A model generated the notes under the pieces. It was not told where the DNA came from, searched no databases, and saw only the letters and a list, made by a program, of their open reading frames with translations. From assembly GCA_035602605.1 (NCBI GenBank), contig DATNLZ010000121.1, forward strand, positions 1 to 64,000: a stretch of DNA of 64,000 nt, given 5' to 3'. A program made the translations under genes and the position numbers. The DNA comes from DASQHY01 sp035602605 (GTDB taxonomy: Bacteria; Acidobacteriota; Terriglobia; Acidiferrales; UBA7541). This document shows, one piece after another, positions 25,486 to 35,600 of the stretch; the stretch's first letter is position 1; the number at the start of each line of letters is the position of its first letter.

Positions 25486-26268
25486 ATGAAGGCCTCTCTA
25501 TCCGCGCTCGTTCTAATGGCAACAAGTCTTGCAGCACCGGTTTACGCCGAGCAGGCCTGTATGGTCGCGGAGACCTCTTGCAAGGAGTCGCTGGCCGTCG
25601 GGGAGTACAACTTCTGGTATTTCCGCAGCTACTCCCTGCAAACTCCCAATCCGAATATCAAGCGGGCGGTCATCGTGATGCATGGTCTTGAACGAAACGC
25701 GCCTGACTACTTTCAGACCGCGGTGAACGCTCTGCGCAACGATACCGACCCCACACTTGTTGTGATCGCACCCCATTTTAAGGGAAACGTGCGCGGCAGC
25801 GCAGTTTGTAATGATTCCCTCGAAGCGGGCGAGCTGCACTGGTCCGGCGAAGGACAGGGCAGCATAAATCACTGGGATGATGGCGGACGCGCGCGCGATA
25901 CCGGGATCGCGGAAGTCTTTTCGTTCAGCATGATCGACCGGTTGGTTAGCATCCTGAGTGATACGTCACTGTTCCCGAACCTGCAGAAAATCACAATCGC
26001 CAGACACTCCGCTGGCGGGCAGTTCACTCAACGATACGCCGCTGGGAACCAAACAGATGGGGCCATCGCCGCATCCGTGAAGTACGTCATTGCCAATCCC
26101 GGTTCGTATATGTATCTCGATAATCGGCGCCTGCCGAAGGGCGAAACGTGCCTTGCCAGTGGGACATGCACGGCAAACTTCACGCCCGATTGGGACCCCG
26201 ACCTCATTTGTTCCGACACATACAACAACTTCAGTGCCCAGGGAACCATCCAGGCCATTTTGTTCTGA
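25486..26268 (+). CDS. Exported alpha/beta-hydrolase-like protein, probably truncated
   Basis: The start is set at 25486 because AGAGGAAG lies directly upstream. The 260 aa have a signal peptide (LSALVLMATSLAAPVYA), an early strand with VIVMHGLERNAPDYF, and a nucleophile elbow RHSAGGQFTQRYAAG, where the usual first Gly is Arg (the preceding residues are ITIA). The protein stops at NFSAQGTIQAILF, shortly after the nucleophile half, and no catalytic Asp-His pair can be identified. Continued reading past the stop gives nothing family-like. I infer a 3' deletion; a short natural variant is possible. Confidence 0.65.
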   Translation: MKASLSALVLMATSLAAPVYAEQACMVAETSCKESLAVGEYNFWYFRSYSLQTPNPNIKRAVIVMHGLERNAPDYFQTAVNALRNDTDPTLVVIAPHFKGNVRGSAVCNDSLEAGELHWSGEGQGSINHWDDGGRARDTGIAEVFSFSMIDRLVSILSDTSLFPNLQKITIARHSAGGQFTQRYAAGNQTDGAIAASVKYVIANPGSYMYLDNRRLPKGETCLASGTCTANFTPDWDPDLICSDTYNNFSAQGTIQAILF

Positions 26269-26349
26269 TTAGCGCAAACTTCGGCCAGGGAGTCTCCGGC
26301 CGGCTTAAAACCAATGAATGAAGCCACATGATAGAATCACGGCCAGTTC

Positions 26350-27927
26350 ATGTTTCGAAAGATACTGATCGCCAATCGCGGCGAAATTGCCGTACGCATT
26401 CTTCGGGCATGCCGCGAGTTGAGCATTGGTTCGGTCGCCGTCTTCAGCGACGCCGACCGCGCTTCTCTTCACGTTCGGCTGGCCGACGAAGCCTATCCCA
26501 TCGGACCTGCGCCGTCGCGCGAAAGCTATCTTCGCATCGATAAATTGATGGATGTTGCGCGCCGTTCCGGCTGCAACGCGCTTCATCCCGGTTACGGATT
26601 CCTCGCTGAGAATCCTGCTCTTCCGCGCGCTTGTGCCGAAGCAAGCATCACCTTCATCGGGCCCTCCGCAGAAGCCATGGAAGCCATGGGCTCGAAAACG
26701 GCGGCGCGCCAGCTCGCGCGCCGCTGCGATGTTCCGGCGGTCCCCGGATCGCTCGACCCTGTCGATCGGGCGGAGGATGCCCAGAAGCTTGCCCGGGAAA
26801 TGCGCTATCCCGTGCTGCTCAAAGCCGTTGCTGGCGGAGGCGGAAAAGGCATGCGTCTCGTCACGAGCGAAGCTGAATTCTCCGCGGCGTGGCGTGAGGC
26901 GGGCTCCGAGGCGCTCAACGCTTTCGGAGATGCTCGCCTCTATCTCGAAAAATATCTCGAGCGCCCGCGTCACATCGAGATCCAGATTCTGGCCGACACG
27001 CACGGCCGCGTCGTCTCGCTTGGTGAGCGCGAGTGCTCGGTGCAGCGCCGTCACCAGAAGGTGATCGAGGAGGCTCCGTCCTCCGCCATCACACCAGAGT
27101 TGCGCCGCGCCATGGGAGAAGCTGCCGTACGCCTCGCGCGTGCCGGAGGCTACACAAATGCCGGCACGGTCGAATTCCTTGTCGACGCTGAGCGCAATTT
27201 TTATTTCCTCGAAGTAAATACGCGGCTGCAGGTCGAGCATCCCGTCACCGAATTCGTTACTGGTCTGGATCTCGTGAAATTGCAAATTGCCATCGCGGCC
27301 GGCCATCGCTTGCCCTTCGCCTGGGAATCCATCACTCCGCGCGGCCACGCCATCGAGTGCCGCCTGTATGCGGAAGATCCCTACAATAATTTTTTCCCGT
27401 CACCGGGAAAAATTCTCGCGCGCCGCACCCCCGGCGGTCCAGGTATTCGACTCGACGACGGTGTTTACGCCGGCTGGACCGTTCCCGTCGATTACGATCC
27501 GCTGCTGGGGAAGTTGATTGCCTGGGGCAACAGCCGCGAAGAGGCCATTGCGCGACTTCGCCGCGCTCTCGACGAGTACGGAATCAGCGGCATCAAGACA
27601 AATATTGCGCTCTTTCGCCGCATTCTCGCGGAACCTGAATATGTTCGCGCAGAAATTCACACACGCTGGCTCGATGAGCTTCTTCTTTCCCCAGCGGTAG
27701 TCGCGAGGAACGTCACGGGGCAACAGGAACGCCCTGCTTCTGGCGCCGCCGATGCAGCCGCGCTTGCAGCCGCACTCTGGCACCTCTCGCAAAGCCACGG
27801 TTCATCTGCTGCGCCTTCGCCAAGCTCAGCACAACCAACGGTCACGCGCCAACCTCCAGTCGCGGCGCCATCCCGCTGGAAGCTGGAGGGCCGCCGCGAC
27901 GAACTCGATCGAGCACCCCGCGAATAA
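26350..27927 (+). CDS. Biotin carboxylase subunit of acyl-CoA carboxylase
   Basis: This 525-aa ATP-grasp enzyme carboxylates the biotin of the carrier protein. It opens FRKILIANRGEIAVRILRAC, then CNALHPGYGFLAENPAL, the glycine-rich ATP loop AVAGGGGKGMRLV (about 158-170), EAPSSAIT, FLEVNTRLQVEHPVTEFVTG (metal and carboxylate ligands) and GHAIECRLYAEDP. The last 60 aa are an Ala/Ser/Pro-rich tail, unlike the compact end of E. coli AccC, and probably a linker. No biotin-lipoyl domain is attached; it is encoded separately 43 bases downstream. Confidence 0.95.
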   Translation: MFRKILIANRGEIAVRILRACRELSIGSVAVFSDADRASLHVRLADEAYPIGPAPSRESYLRIDKLMDVARRSGCNALHPGYGFLAENPALPRACAEASITFIGPSAEAMEAMGSKTAARQLARRCDVPAVPGSLDPVDRAEDAQKLAREMRYPVLLKAVAGGGGKGMRLVTSEAEFSAAWREAGSEALNAFGDARLYLEKYLERPRHIEIQILADTHGRVVSLGERECSVQRRHQKVIEEAPSSAITPELRRAMGEAAVRLARAGGYTNAGTVEFLVDAERNFYFLEVNTRLQVEHPVTEFVTGLDLVKLQIAIAAGHRLPFAWESITPRGHAIECRLYAEDPYNNFFPSPGKILARRTPGGPGIRLDDGVYAGWTVPVDYDPLLGKLIAWGNSREEAIARLRRALDEYGISGIKTNIALFRRILAEPEYVRAEIHTRWLDELLLSPAVVARNVTGQQERPASGAADAAALAAALWHLSQSHGSSAAPSPSSAQPTVTRQPPVAAPSRWKLEGRRDELDRAPRE

Positions 27928-27970
27928 TCACGAGCGAAATGATCGACAGAGTTTTAATTGTGATCGCCTC

Positions 27971-28474
27971 ATGAAACTTGAAATTCAAATCGCTGGCCGC
28001 TCACGCACCGTGGAGCTCGAGCGCGTGACGGAAGGCTGGCGCGCAAAACTAGACGGTAGCGAGGTCACCGCCGATCTCATCGAAATCACACCTGGCACGT
28101 TTTCGATTCTTCTGGATGGCCGCTGTTTCGAAGTCCGCATCCAAGCTTTGCAGGGGTCAGGGACCTTGCGTATTCAATCCGGCTCCGAGGAATTTGCTGC
28201 AGAAATTATCGACCCGCGTGCCTGGCGCGGTCGCCGCGGCGGCCTGGTCGAAGCCGAAGGCCGCCAGCAGGTTCTCGCCCCGATGCCCGGGAAAGTGGTT
28301 CACGTGCTGGTGAAGGCCGGCGACAAAGTACAAAGAAACCAAGGTCTCCTCGTCGTTGAAGCCATGAAAATGCAAAATGAAATCCGCTCTCCCAAGACCG
28401 GCATGGTCGAGCGTCTGCTCGTATCCGAAGGTCAAAGGGTTGACGCCGGTGACGTTCTCGCTATCGTTGGCTAA
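27971..28474 (+). CDS. Biotin carboxyl carrier protein
   Basis: This 167-aa protein has an N-terminal beta domain (KLEIQIAGRSRTVELERV...) of the type that joins BC and carrier in fused propionyl-CoA carboxylase alpha chains. The C-terminal biotinyl domain has APMPGKVVHVLVKAGDKVQR and EAMKMQNE, with Lys133 as biotin site. The start at 27971 gives the natural N-terminal strand. With the genes at 23208 and 26350 it completes a three-polypeptide acyl-CoA carboxylase. Confidence 0.95.
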   Translation: MKLEIQIAGRSRTVELERVTEGWRAKLDGSEVTADLIEITPGTFSILLDGRCFEVRIQALQGSGTLRIQSGSEEFAAEIIDPRAWRGRRGGLVEAEGRQQVLAPMPGKVVHVLVKAGDKVQRNQGLLVVEAMKMQNEIRSPKTGMVERLLVSEGQRVDAGDVLAIVG

Positions 28475-28598
28475 ACTTAGTCGCTGGAGTGGCGGACGAA
28501 AGCTTCCCATGTGATGGTACGGCCAATATGGCGGGGAGGCGTATCGAGTTTGGAACTATTTACTAAGCTTTAGGTTTCAGAGAGACTTTTGCGGTGCC

Positions 28599-29696
28599 TT
28601 ACTTCGTTTCGGATTTCGATGAAGAGGGAGAAACCTTGGCAGCACCAGGCAATTTCCCACTGGATTCGAGAACCTGCCGCGCCAGGTAATTGTTCACGCG
28701 TACTTCATCGCGAGCATTCGAAAGATAGGCGGCGCGCAACAGCTGCTCCTTGCGATTCTTGAGCGTGTCACGAGCCGTGGTTTGCACCTGCGGATCGGAT
28801 AAATTTCGTTGCCCGGGAGCTTCGCGGGCGATTACCTTCAAAATGACATAGCTGCCCTGCAGCGTGATGACCGGACTTACTTGCCCGGGCTTCAGAGCCA
28901 TCACCCCCCTTTTCAGCGCCGGGTCAGATTTACTGAGGGACGATTCTGGCACGTAGCCCAGGTCGCCGCCGGTCGTTGCGGTCTGCGGGTCCTCGGAATA
29001 GTCCATCGCCAGCTGCGCGAAATCCGCACCGGAATTCAGCTTATCCACCAACATGGCAGTTTTGCGCCGGGCCTCGGCTTCGTTCACTGCATCGTCATTT
29101 TTTCGGTTGCGGATCTGCGGATCCTTTCGCGGAGTCACCACGATTTGCGCAACGCGATATTGCGGTTCGGCCACGTTGAACTGCGCACGGTTTTGCTCGT
29201 AAAAATCTTTGATGTCCTGCTCGGTGATGGAGATTTTCGCGACTACTTCGCGATTGAGCAATTTCTGAATGGATAGTTGGCGGCGGAGATCGTTCTTCAA
29301 ATCGTCTACGGTAACACCGCGGTCTCTCAACTGCTTCTGAAATTCCTCTTCGGTGTAGGGGCTTTTAAATTCTGTGAACTTGTCCTCGACTTCACCGTCG
29401 CTCGCAGCAAGATTCAGTTTTTTCGCACGCTCCAGCAGAATCTCGTTGTTAAGCAACTCATCGAGAATATTCAGCTTGAGCGACAGGGCTTCCTCCTGAG
29501 ACGGTTCCTGTCCCTCGGGATTAACTCGCGTCCGGTAATAGCGATCCACTTCGTCGCGCTTGATCTCTTTTCCATTTACCACAGCCCATACGTCCACCGC
29601 TGGTTGGGTCTGATTTTTGCAACCAGTGGCGCACACCACGGCAAGCAATACGGCGGCGAGAATCGCCCGCGACCTGTGACTCCAAGGATTGGTCAT
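28599..29696 (-). CDS. Parvulin-type peptidyl-prolyl isomerase lipoprotein (SurA/PrsA-like)
   Basis: This 365-aa periplasmic folding factor has a leader ending VVCATGC, with a probable lipidated Cys26; a SurA_N-type helical domain (VNGKEIKRDEVDRYY ... LNILDELLNNEILLERAKKL); and a rotamase domain with YRVAQIVVTPRK, FAQLAMDYSEDPQTATTGGD and LGYVPESSL. A C-terminal helix and a Lys/Ser-rich tail follow. The family assists outer-membrane protein assembly. It lies 61 bases after rpmB on the same strand. Confidence 0.92.
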   Translation of the reverse strand: MTNPWSHRSRAILAAVLLAVVCATGCKNQTQPAVDVWAVVNGKEIKRDEVDRYYRTRVNPEGQEPSQEEALSLKLNILDELLNNEILLERAKKLNLAASDGEVEDKFTEFKSPYTEEEFQKQLRDRGVTVDDLKNDLRRQLSIQKLLNREVVAKISITEQDIKDFYEQNRAQFNVAEPQYRVAQIVVTPRKDPQIRNRKNDDAVNEAEARRKTAMLVDKLNSGADFAQLAMDYSEDPQTATTGGDLGYVPESSLSKSDPALKRGVMALKPGQVSPVITLQGSYVILKVIAREAPGQRNLSDPQVQTTARDTLKNRKEQLLRAAYLSNARDEVRVNNYLARQVLESSGKLPGAAKVSPSSSKSETK

Positions 29697-29757
29697 GGTT
29701 TTGTAAATGTGGATCTCACCGAGGTTGCCAATTCTGAGGAGGGTTGCAACAGACCGC

Positions 29758-29949
29758 TCAGGCAGCCTTCTTCACGCGGCCCGCTCGGATGCACGCCGTG
29801 CAAACGCGTAGATGTTTTCGCGAGCCGCCGATGGCTGCGCGTACACGCTTCAAGTTAGGATTCCACCTTCGCCGCCGCGTATTATTCGCGTGGCTGATGA
29901 CGTTTCCGTAATGCGGCCCTTTGCCGCAAAGGTCACATTTCTGTGCCAT
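29758..29949 (-). CDS. rpmB: 50S ribosomal protein L28
   Basis: The 63-aa protein starts MAQKCDLCGKGPHYGNVISH at 29949, with CAGGA six bases upstream; a longer frame from 29970 lacks support. RRRRWNPNLKRVR and the paired CDLC/CTAC cysteines indicate the zinc-binding (C+) form of L28. It is a structural protein of the large ribosomal subunit. It may share a transcript with the isomerase gene. Confidence 0.97.
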   Translation of the reverse strand: MAQKCDLCGKGPHYGNVISHANNTRRRRWNPNLKRVRAAIGGSRKHLRVCTACIRAGRVKKAA

Positions 29950-30140
29950 AGTAATTCCTGCTCTCCACAAATTCGTTTACGTGCAAATCAAATATTATCA
30001 GACAAAGAGCAGCCTCGGTAGCGATTATTGGCGGCGAAGGCCCTCCGACACTGTCGAAGGCTTCCAGCAATGCTCGGTGCTGTCGGGAAGTTAACGAAGC
30101 CTTTGAGATCTAGAAATGCATCAGGGTTATGGCGAAGCAG

Positions 30141-31082
30141 TTACGGCTTTCCAGGCTTGTCACCCCTGACGATGGGCAGGTTTGGGCTTTTGCTCCATTC
30201 CTCCCAGGACCCGTCATACATTCGAGCGTGGTAGCCCAGCATCTTGGCTGCAAAATAGAGCACCGTAGCTCTCTGTCCTATGTGGCAATAGCTCACCATC
30301 AAGTTGCTAGGCTTCAATCCAGCGTTCTCAAATAGCTCCTGGATTGCGTCGGGGTTCTTAAATTTTGAGCTCTTCTCATCGACTAGTTCGGGGAAGGGAA
30401 GGTTTGATGCGCCAGGAATGTGGCCTTGGCGGGGATTACCGTCGCTCTTCTCGCCTGTGTAAAATTCGCGGTTGCGCGCGTCAAGTATGGTGACGTTCGG
30501 TTGATTTAAATGGCTGCTCACCCACGCGGCATCCGCGAAGATATCGGTCCGCGGCTCCGGAGTGATCGAACCCTGCGTCGCAGTCTTTACCTCTGTAGTC
30601 AGCGGCTTCCCAGCGGCTCGCCAAGCGGGCAGCCCGCCATCGAGAATGGAGGTGCGCGGGCCAAGCCCCATGGTGTCGATGGTCCAATACACGCGCGTCG
30701 TTGGCGATACCCAATCGTTGCCAAAATACAAAATCACGCGGGATTTATTGGAAATGCCCAGCTTCTCGAAGACGGAAACAAGCTGGGCCATTGGCGGTAG
30801 CTCGAGCATCAGGCCGGCCCCGTGGGGAGTGGAAATGTCATGGTACTCAAGATACTGCGCACCGGGGATGTGTGCGGCATCGTATTCTTCCTTCTTGCTT
30901 ATGTGCAGCAATACGAATGAGGGATCGGAGAAATGCTTGCTTAACCAATCGACGCTCACAAGCATCTGCTCCTGGCCGGCGTCAGCTTTGGACTTCGCGA
31001 AGTTGCCGCTCGCTCCCACGCTGGGCAAGACAACAACAAGCGCCACGAATAGGCCTGATAGAAATGTACGTGATCTTTTCAT
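30141..31082 (-). CDS. Exported two-domain rhodanese (thiosulfate/mercaptopyruvate sulfurtransferase)
   Basis: This 313-aa protein has a signal peptide (LFVALVVVLPSVGAS). The first rhodanese domain (about 40-160; VDWLSKHFSDPSFVLLHISK) carries no catalytic Cys. The second (about 175-300; NVTILDARNREFYTGEKSDG, HIPGASNLPF) has Cys266 in SYCHIGQRAT, the active loop. It would move sulfane sulfur in the periplasm. AGGAGA precedes the ATG, and the promoter at 31108-31136 carries a palindrome consistent with a metal- or sulfur-responsive repressor. It has no operon partner. Confidence 0.92.
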   Translation of the reverse strand: MKRSRTFLSGLFVALVVVLPSVGASGNFAKSKADAGQEQMLVSVDWLSKHFSDPSFVLLHISKKEEYDAAHIPGAQYLEYHDISTPHGAGLMLELPPMAQLVSVFEKLGISNKSRVILYFGNDWVSPTTRVYWTIDTMGLGPRTSILDGGLPAWRAAGKPLTTEVKTATQGSITPEPRTDIFADAAWVSSHLNQPNVTILDARNREFYTGEKSDGNPRQGHIPGASNLPFPELVDEKSSKFKNPDAIQELFENAGLKPSNLMVSYCHIGQRATVLYFAAKMLGYHARMYDGSWEEWSKSPNLPIVRGDKPGKP

Positions 31083-31107
31083 CGCCCAATCTCCTATATG
31101 GCGTCAT

Positions 31108-31136
31108 ACGATATAGTGATGCTCGCTATATGTCAA
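31108..31136 (-). promoter_or_regulatory. Promoter with palindromic operator for the rhodanese gene
   Basis: On the minus strand TTGACA (31136-31131) and TATCGT (31113-31108) are exactly 17 bases apart, 26 bases before the start codon. The spacer overlaps a 9-3-9 inverted repeat at 31111-31131 with arms ATATAGTGA and TCGCTATAT (8 of 9 pairs). An operator inside the core promoter implies repression. ArsR-type sulfur or metal sensors use AT-rich palindromes like this, but no regulator gene is adjacent. Confidence 0.65.
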
Positions 31137-31213
31137 GCGATGCCGAAGAGAAGCAGTCCGATGCTCAGAGAAACTAGCTTCATCTCCCGCTGGTCCTTTT
31201 CTGATTGCTCGAC

Positions 31214-32608
31214 TTAGCTCGGTACTCCCCCCAGAGCCTTGTAAAGGGCGATTACCGCCACATAGACATCTTTCTCGCTTTCGGCAACGGCATCTTCGGC
31301 TTGCAACTGCGTCCGCTCGGCGTCGAGCAACCAGAGAAAATCAACGACTCCTTCGCGATAGCGCAAGCGGGCGATATCGGCGGCGCGCTTGCTCTCGCGA
31401 GCTTGATCGTTCAATTTGACGAGCCGTGCTTGTTGTGCATGGTAACTTGCCAGTGCAGTTTCCGTTTCTTCAAGGGCCCGGAGCACGGTTTCTTCATAGA
31501 AAGCCAGCGTCTGTTCCGTAGCAGCGTTCGAACCACGCACGCGAGCGCGAGCCCGGCCTAAGTCGAGCGCAGACCACGACAACCCAGGTGATACAGACCA
31601 TGCTCGCGAGTCCCCGGTGAAGAAAGTGCTGCCTCGCCCAGCCAGGAATCCGAGGAATCCGGAAATGCTGACCTGGGGAAACAGACTAGCGACCGCAACG
31701 CCGTGACGCTCGGTGGCCCCGGCCAGCCGTCGTTCGGCGGAACGCACATCGGGCCGGCGCTGCAGCAGCTCGCCCGGGTTGCCGATGGGCAGAGCCTTTG
31801 CGATCGCTGGATAGGTACGCGGTGCCAGATCCGCATTGAGGTCGCCGGGGCGACTCCCGGTGAGCACCGCCAATCGGTATTCGGCACGAGACACATCCAA
31901 TTTCAAGGATGGAATGGTGGCCTCAATGGCTGCTACGCGGGCAGCGGCACTCGCAACGTCCTGTTCTTCACCCACACCCGCGTCCCGGCGAAGTTGCGTC
32001 AGCCGCAGCGTCTCGCGCTGGTTCGTCAGACTGCGCTCGGCCACCGCGAGGCGCCATTGCGCCCCCCGAAGCTCGAAGTAGTTGCGAGCGAGTTCAGCAA
32101 CCACGCTGACTTGCACATCGTGAAGGTCGGCCTCGAACGCCTGGTTCTCGGCACGAGCTGCCGCGACTCCATGGCTAACCCTTCCGAACAAATCCGCTTC
32201 CCAGAAAGCGTCGAACCCGGAGCGAAATGTATTGATTGTGCGCCGCTGGTCTCCGAAACCAGGAATCTGTTGTTTACTGTACTGGTAGGACGCGGCGACG
32301 GGCACCGTAGGCCAACCCTCCAGCCTCCTTTCATCGAAGACAGCGCGAGACTCGGCGAGTCTGGCACGTGCGATTCGAATGCTGTTGTTGGACCCCAGGG
32401 CTCGATCCACGAGCGAATCGAGCACCGGATCCTCGAACTGTTTCCACCAGCGCGTATCGAACGAAGCTTCGGTGACAAGTTGCTCATCCGCCGCGTGGTA
32501 GGTCACCGCTGCAGGCTGTGGCGCTTTGTAGCGCGTGCCGACCGCGCAGCCGTTTACGGCGAGTACAGCGGCGAAGAGTACAGGGTATTTCAAGAAGCGC
32601 ATGGACAC
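31214..32608 (-). CDS. RND efflux outer-membrane channel (NodT/OprM family)
   Basis: This 464-aa TolC-like lipoprotein has a leader ending VLAVNGCAVGTRYKAP, with Cys lipidation. Duplicated helical segments follow (LDSLVDRALGSNNSIRIARA and the matching later repeat), with LASYHAQQARLVKLNDQARE and YREGVVDFLWLLDAERTQLQ in the second half, which are typical of the family. The start is GTG 32608, or ATG 32602; GGTGGAGG lies nine bases before the GTG. It closes the three-gene efflux operon, 4 bases after the pump gene. Confidence 0.95.
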   Translation of the reverse strand: MSMRFLKYPVLFAAVLAVNGCAVGTRYKAPQPAAVTYHAADEQLVTEASFDTRWWKQFEDPVLDSLVDRALGSNNSIRIARARLAESRAVFDERRLEGWPTVPVAASYQYSKQQIPGFGDQRRTINTFRSGFDAFWEADLFGRVSHGVAAARAENQAFEADLHDVQVSVVAELARNYFELRGAQWRLAVAERSLTNQRETLRLTQLRRDAGVGEEQDVASAAARVAAIEATIPSLKLDVSRAEYRLAVLTGSRPGDLNADLAPRTYPAIAKALPIGNPGELLQRRPDVRSAERRLAGATERHGVAVASLFPQVSISGFLGFLAGRGSTFFTGDSRAWSVSPGLSWSALDLGRARARVRGSNAATEQTLAFYEETVLRALEETETALASYHAQQARLVKLNDQARESKRAADIARLRYREGVVDFLWLLDAERTQLQAEDAVAESEKDVYVAVIALYKALGGVPS

Positions 32609-32612
32609 GGTT

Positions 32613-35600
32613 TTACGCCTCCACCGAAGGGCTCGGCGACAGTCCTGCGCTAGCAGCCGATTTCTTGATCTCCCGCCCTTCGACGAACCGCTGAATTACG
32701 ACGTAGAAGACCGGAGTCAGCACCAAGCCAAACGCAGTGACGCCAAGCATCCCGAAAAATACCGCAACTCCAATGGCCCGGCGCATTTCTGATCCGGCCC
32801 CGGAAGACAGCACCAGCGGGACCACGCCCATCGTGAAGGCGAGAGAAGTCATTAAGATCGGACGCAAACGCAACCGGCACGCCTCCAGCACCGCATCGAC
32901 TCTGTTCATCCCCTCCTGAAGCTGTTTCTCCCTGGCAAACTCCACAATAAGGATGGCGTTCTTGCAGGCCAGTCCGACGAGAACAATCAAACTGATCTGG
33001 GTGAAGACGTTATTGTCGCCATTTAGCAGCCAGACCCCGACAATGGCGGAAAACAGAGTCATTGGAACAATCAGGATGATTACCAGAGGTAACGACCAGC
33101 TTTCGTACTGAGCGGCAAGCACTAGGTACACGAGGAGAACAGAGAGTGGAAAAATGTAAACCATCGTGTTGCCAGCTAGAATCTTTTGGTAGGTAAGCTC
33201 GGTCCATTCGTATTTCATTCCGGTTGGTAATTGATCGTCAAGCAGCTTGGCGATCGCACCCTCCGATTGGCCGGTACTGTATCCCGATGCAGCCGCCCCA
33301 TTGATTTCCGCTGCTGGAAATCCGTTGTAATGCATGACGCGGTCTGGCCCATAAATCGGCTCAACGGTGATCACCGATCCGAGCGGAATCATTTCTCCGG
33401 TCAGGTTTCTTGTCCGAAGGTGACTTATATCTTCCGGCTGGAGTCGGTACGACGACTCCGCCTGCACATTCACCTGATACGTTCTGCCAAAACGGTTGAA
33501 GTCGTTGACATAAAGGGAACCTAGATAAACCTGCATGGTGTCAAACAGGTCGCCGAGGGGAATCCCGTAGGTCTTTGCCTTTTCGCGGTCTACATGCGAA
33601 TCGATTTGTGGCACGTTGATGTCGAAGCTGGAAAACACTCCCGCCAGCCCCGGTGTCTGGTTGCCTTTTTGCAGGGTCGAAGTCGTCTCCTTGTAGAGTG
33701 ATTCCAAGCCCATGCCAGCACGATCTTCAATGTAGAGTTTGAACCCGGCCACGGTGCCCAATCCTTGAACAGGCGGCGGAGGGAAAATTGCGATGAAAGC
33801 TTCTTGGATGGACCCGTATTGTTTGTTTAGATTGGCCGCGATGGCATTCGCGGAAAGCTCGGGAGACTTCCGCTCCTCTGACGGTTTCAAGATAGCGAAC
33901 ACAATTCCGGAATTCGGGCTGTTGGTGAAGCCGTTGATCGATAGCCCAGGAAAAGCAACGGCGTTCTGCACTCCCGGATGTTTCAACGCAATGTCGGACA
34001 TGTTGCGAATCACATCGTCGGTGCGATCGAGCGTCGCGCCATTCGGTAACTGCGCGAACGACACGAGATATCCCTTATCCTGCGTGGGAACAAATCCTGT
34101 GGGCACGCGCGAGAAGCCGAGAATGGTAAGCCCGACCAGGCCGGCGTAGACGACCACAGCAATCACACTGGAACGCAGTGTGTGCGTTACAAACTTTCCA
34201 TAACCGCCCGATGCTCGGCCAAAGAACCGATTAAACAGTTTGAAAAACCAGCCGAGTGCGAAATCAATCGCCCGCGTAAGGCGATCTTTCTTGGCCCCAT
34301 GAGGTTTCAAGAGCAACGCAGCCAGAGCCGGACTTAGCGTGAGCGAGTTAAACGCTGAAATCACCGTGGAAATGGCGATGGTCAGTGCGAACTGCTTATA
34401 GAACTGTCCCGAAAGCCCCACGATGAATGCCGTCGGAACAAAAACCGCGCACAACACTAAAGCGATCGCCACGATCGGTCCGCTGACTTCTTCCATCGCG
34501 CGTCGCGTAGCCTCATGGGGTTCGTGTCCTAGTGCGATATTGCGTTCCACGTTTTCGACGACGACGATCGCATCGTCCACCACGATCCCAATCGCCAGCA
34601 CCAGCCCAAACAGCGACAACGTATTAAGCGAAAAGCCCAGCGCCAGCATGATCGAAAACGTTCCAACTAGGGACACGGGAAGCGCCAAAAGAGGGATGAT
34701 AGACGCCCTCCAGGTTTGGAGGAACACCAACACTACAATCACGACCAGGATTAAGGCTTCGACAAACGTGTGACCTACAGCCTGAATCGATTCGCGCACA
34801 AAAACCGTTGGGTCGTAGACGATTTTGTAGTCCACGCCTACCGGAAATGATTTCTTGAGACGTTCCATCGTCTCGCGCACCAGTTGCGAAGTTTGGAGTG
34901 CGTTCGAACCAGGCCGCTGTGAAATTGGAAGAGCTGCCGCAGGCTTGTTGTCCAGTAAACTTCGGAGTGCGTACGTGCTGGAACCCAGTTCGACACGGCC
35001 CAAATCGCGGATGCGCGTAATCTGGCCATCCTTGGCGGCGCGCACAATGATGTTGCCGAATTCTTCCTCCGTCGTGAGGCGCCCCTGCGTGTTTACAAGT
35101 AATTGAAACGCTGTGCTTCCCGTATTTGTCGGCGGAGCACCAAGCACACCCGCCGCAACCTGCACGTTTTGCTCGCGAATCGCCTGGACCACGTCGGTTG
35201 CCGTCAAGTTGTGCGAGGCCAATTTGTTTGGGTTGAGCCACACACGCATGCTGAAATCCCCCGCGCCGAAGACCTGTACGTTACCGACGCCAGGGAGGCG
35301 GCCCAACTCGTCCTTCACTTGGAGAATGGCCAGATTTGCCAGGTACAGCGTGTCGTAACGGTTGTCCGGAGATTCCAGGTGTACAACCATCAGCAAGTCC
35401 GGTGAGGTTTTTTCCGTCGTTACACCGAGGCGCTGGACTTCCTGCGGCAATCGCGGCAGCGCCTGCGATACACGGTTCTGCACCTGCACTTGCGCTTTGT
35501 CGAGGTCCGTGCCCAGTCCAAACGTGATCGTCAGAGTCATCACGCCGTCGGCTGTAGCTTGCGAAAACATGTAGAGCATGCCTTCGACGCCATTGATTTG

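Noticed and set aside
31703..32653. A 316-codon plus-strand frame opposite the efflux outer-membrane gene
   Set aside because: Shadow of a well-supported NodT-family gene; no ribosome site and no recognisable domain.
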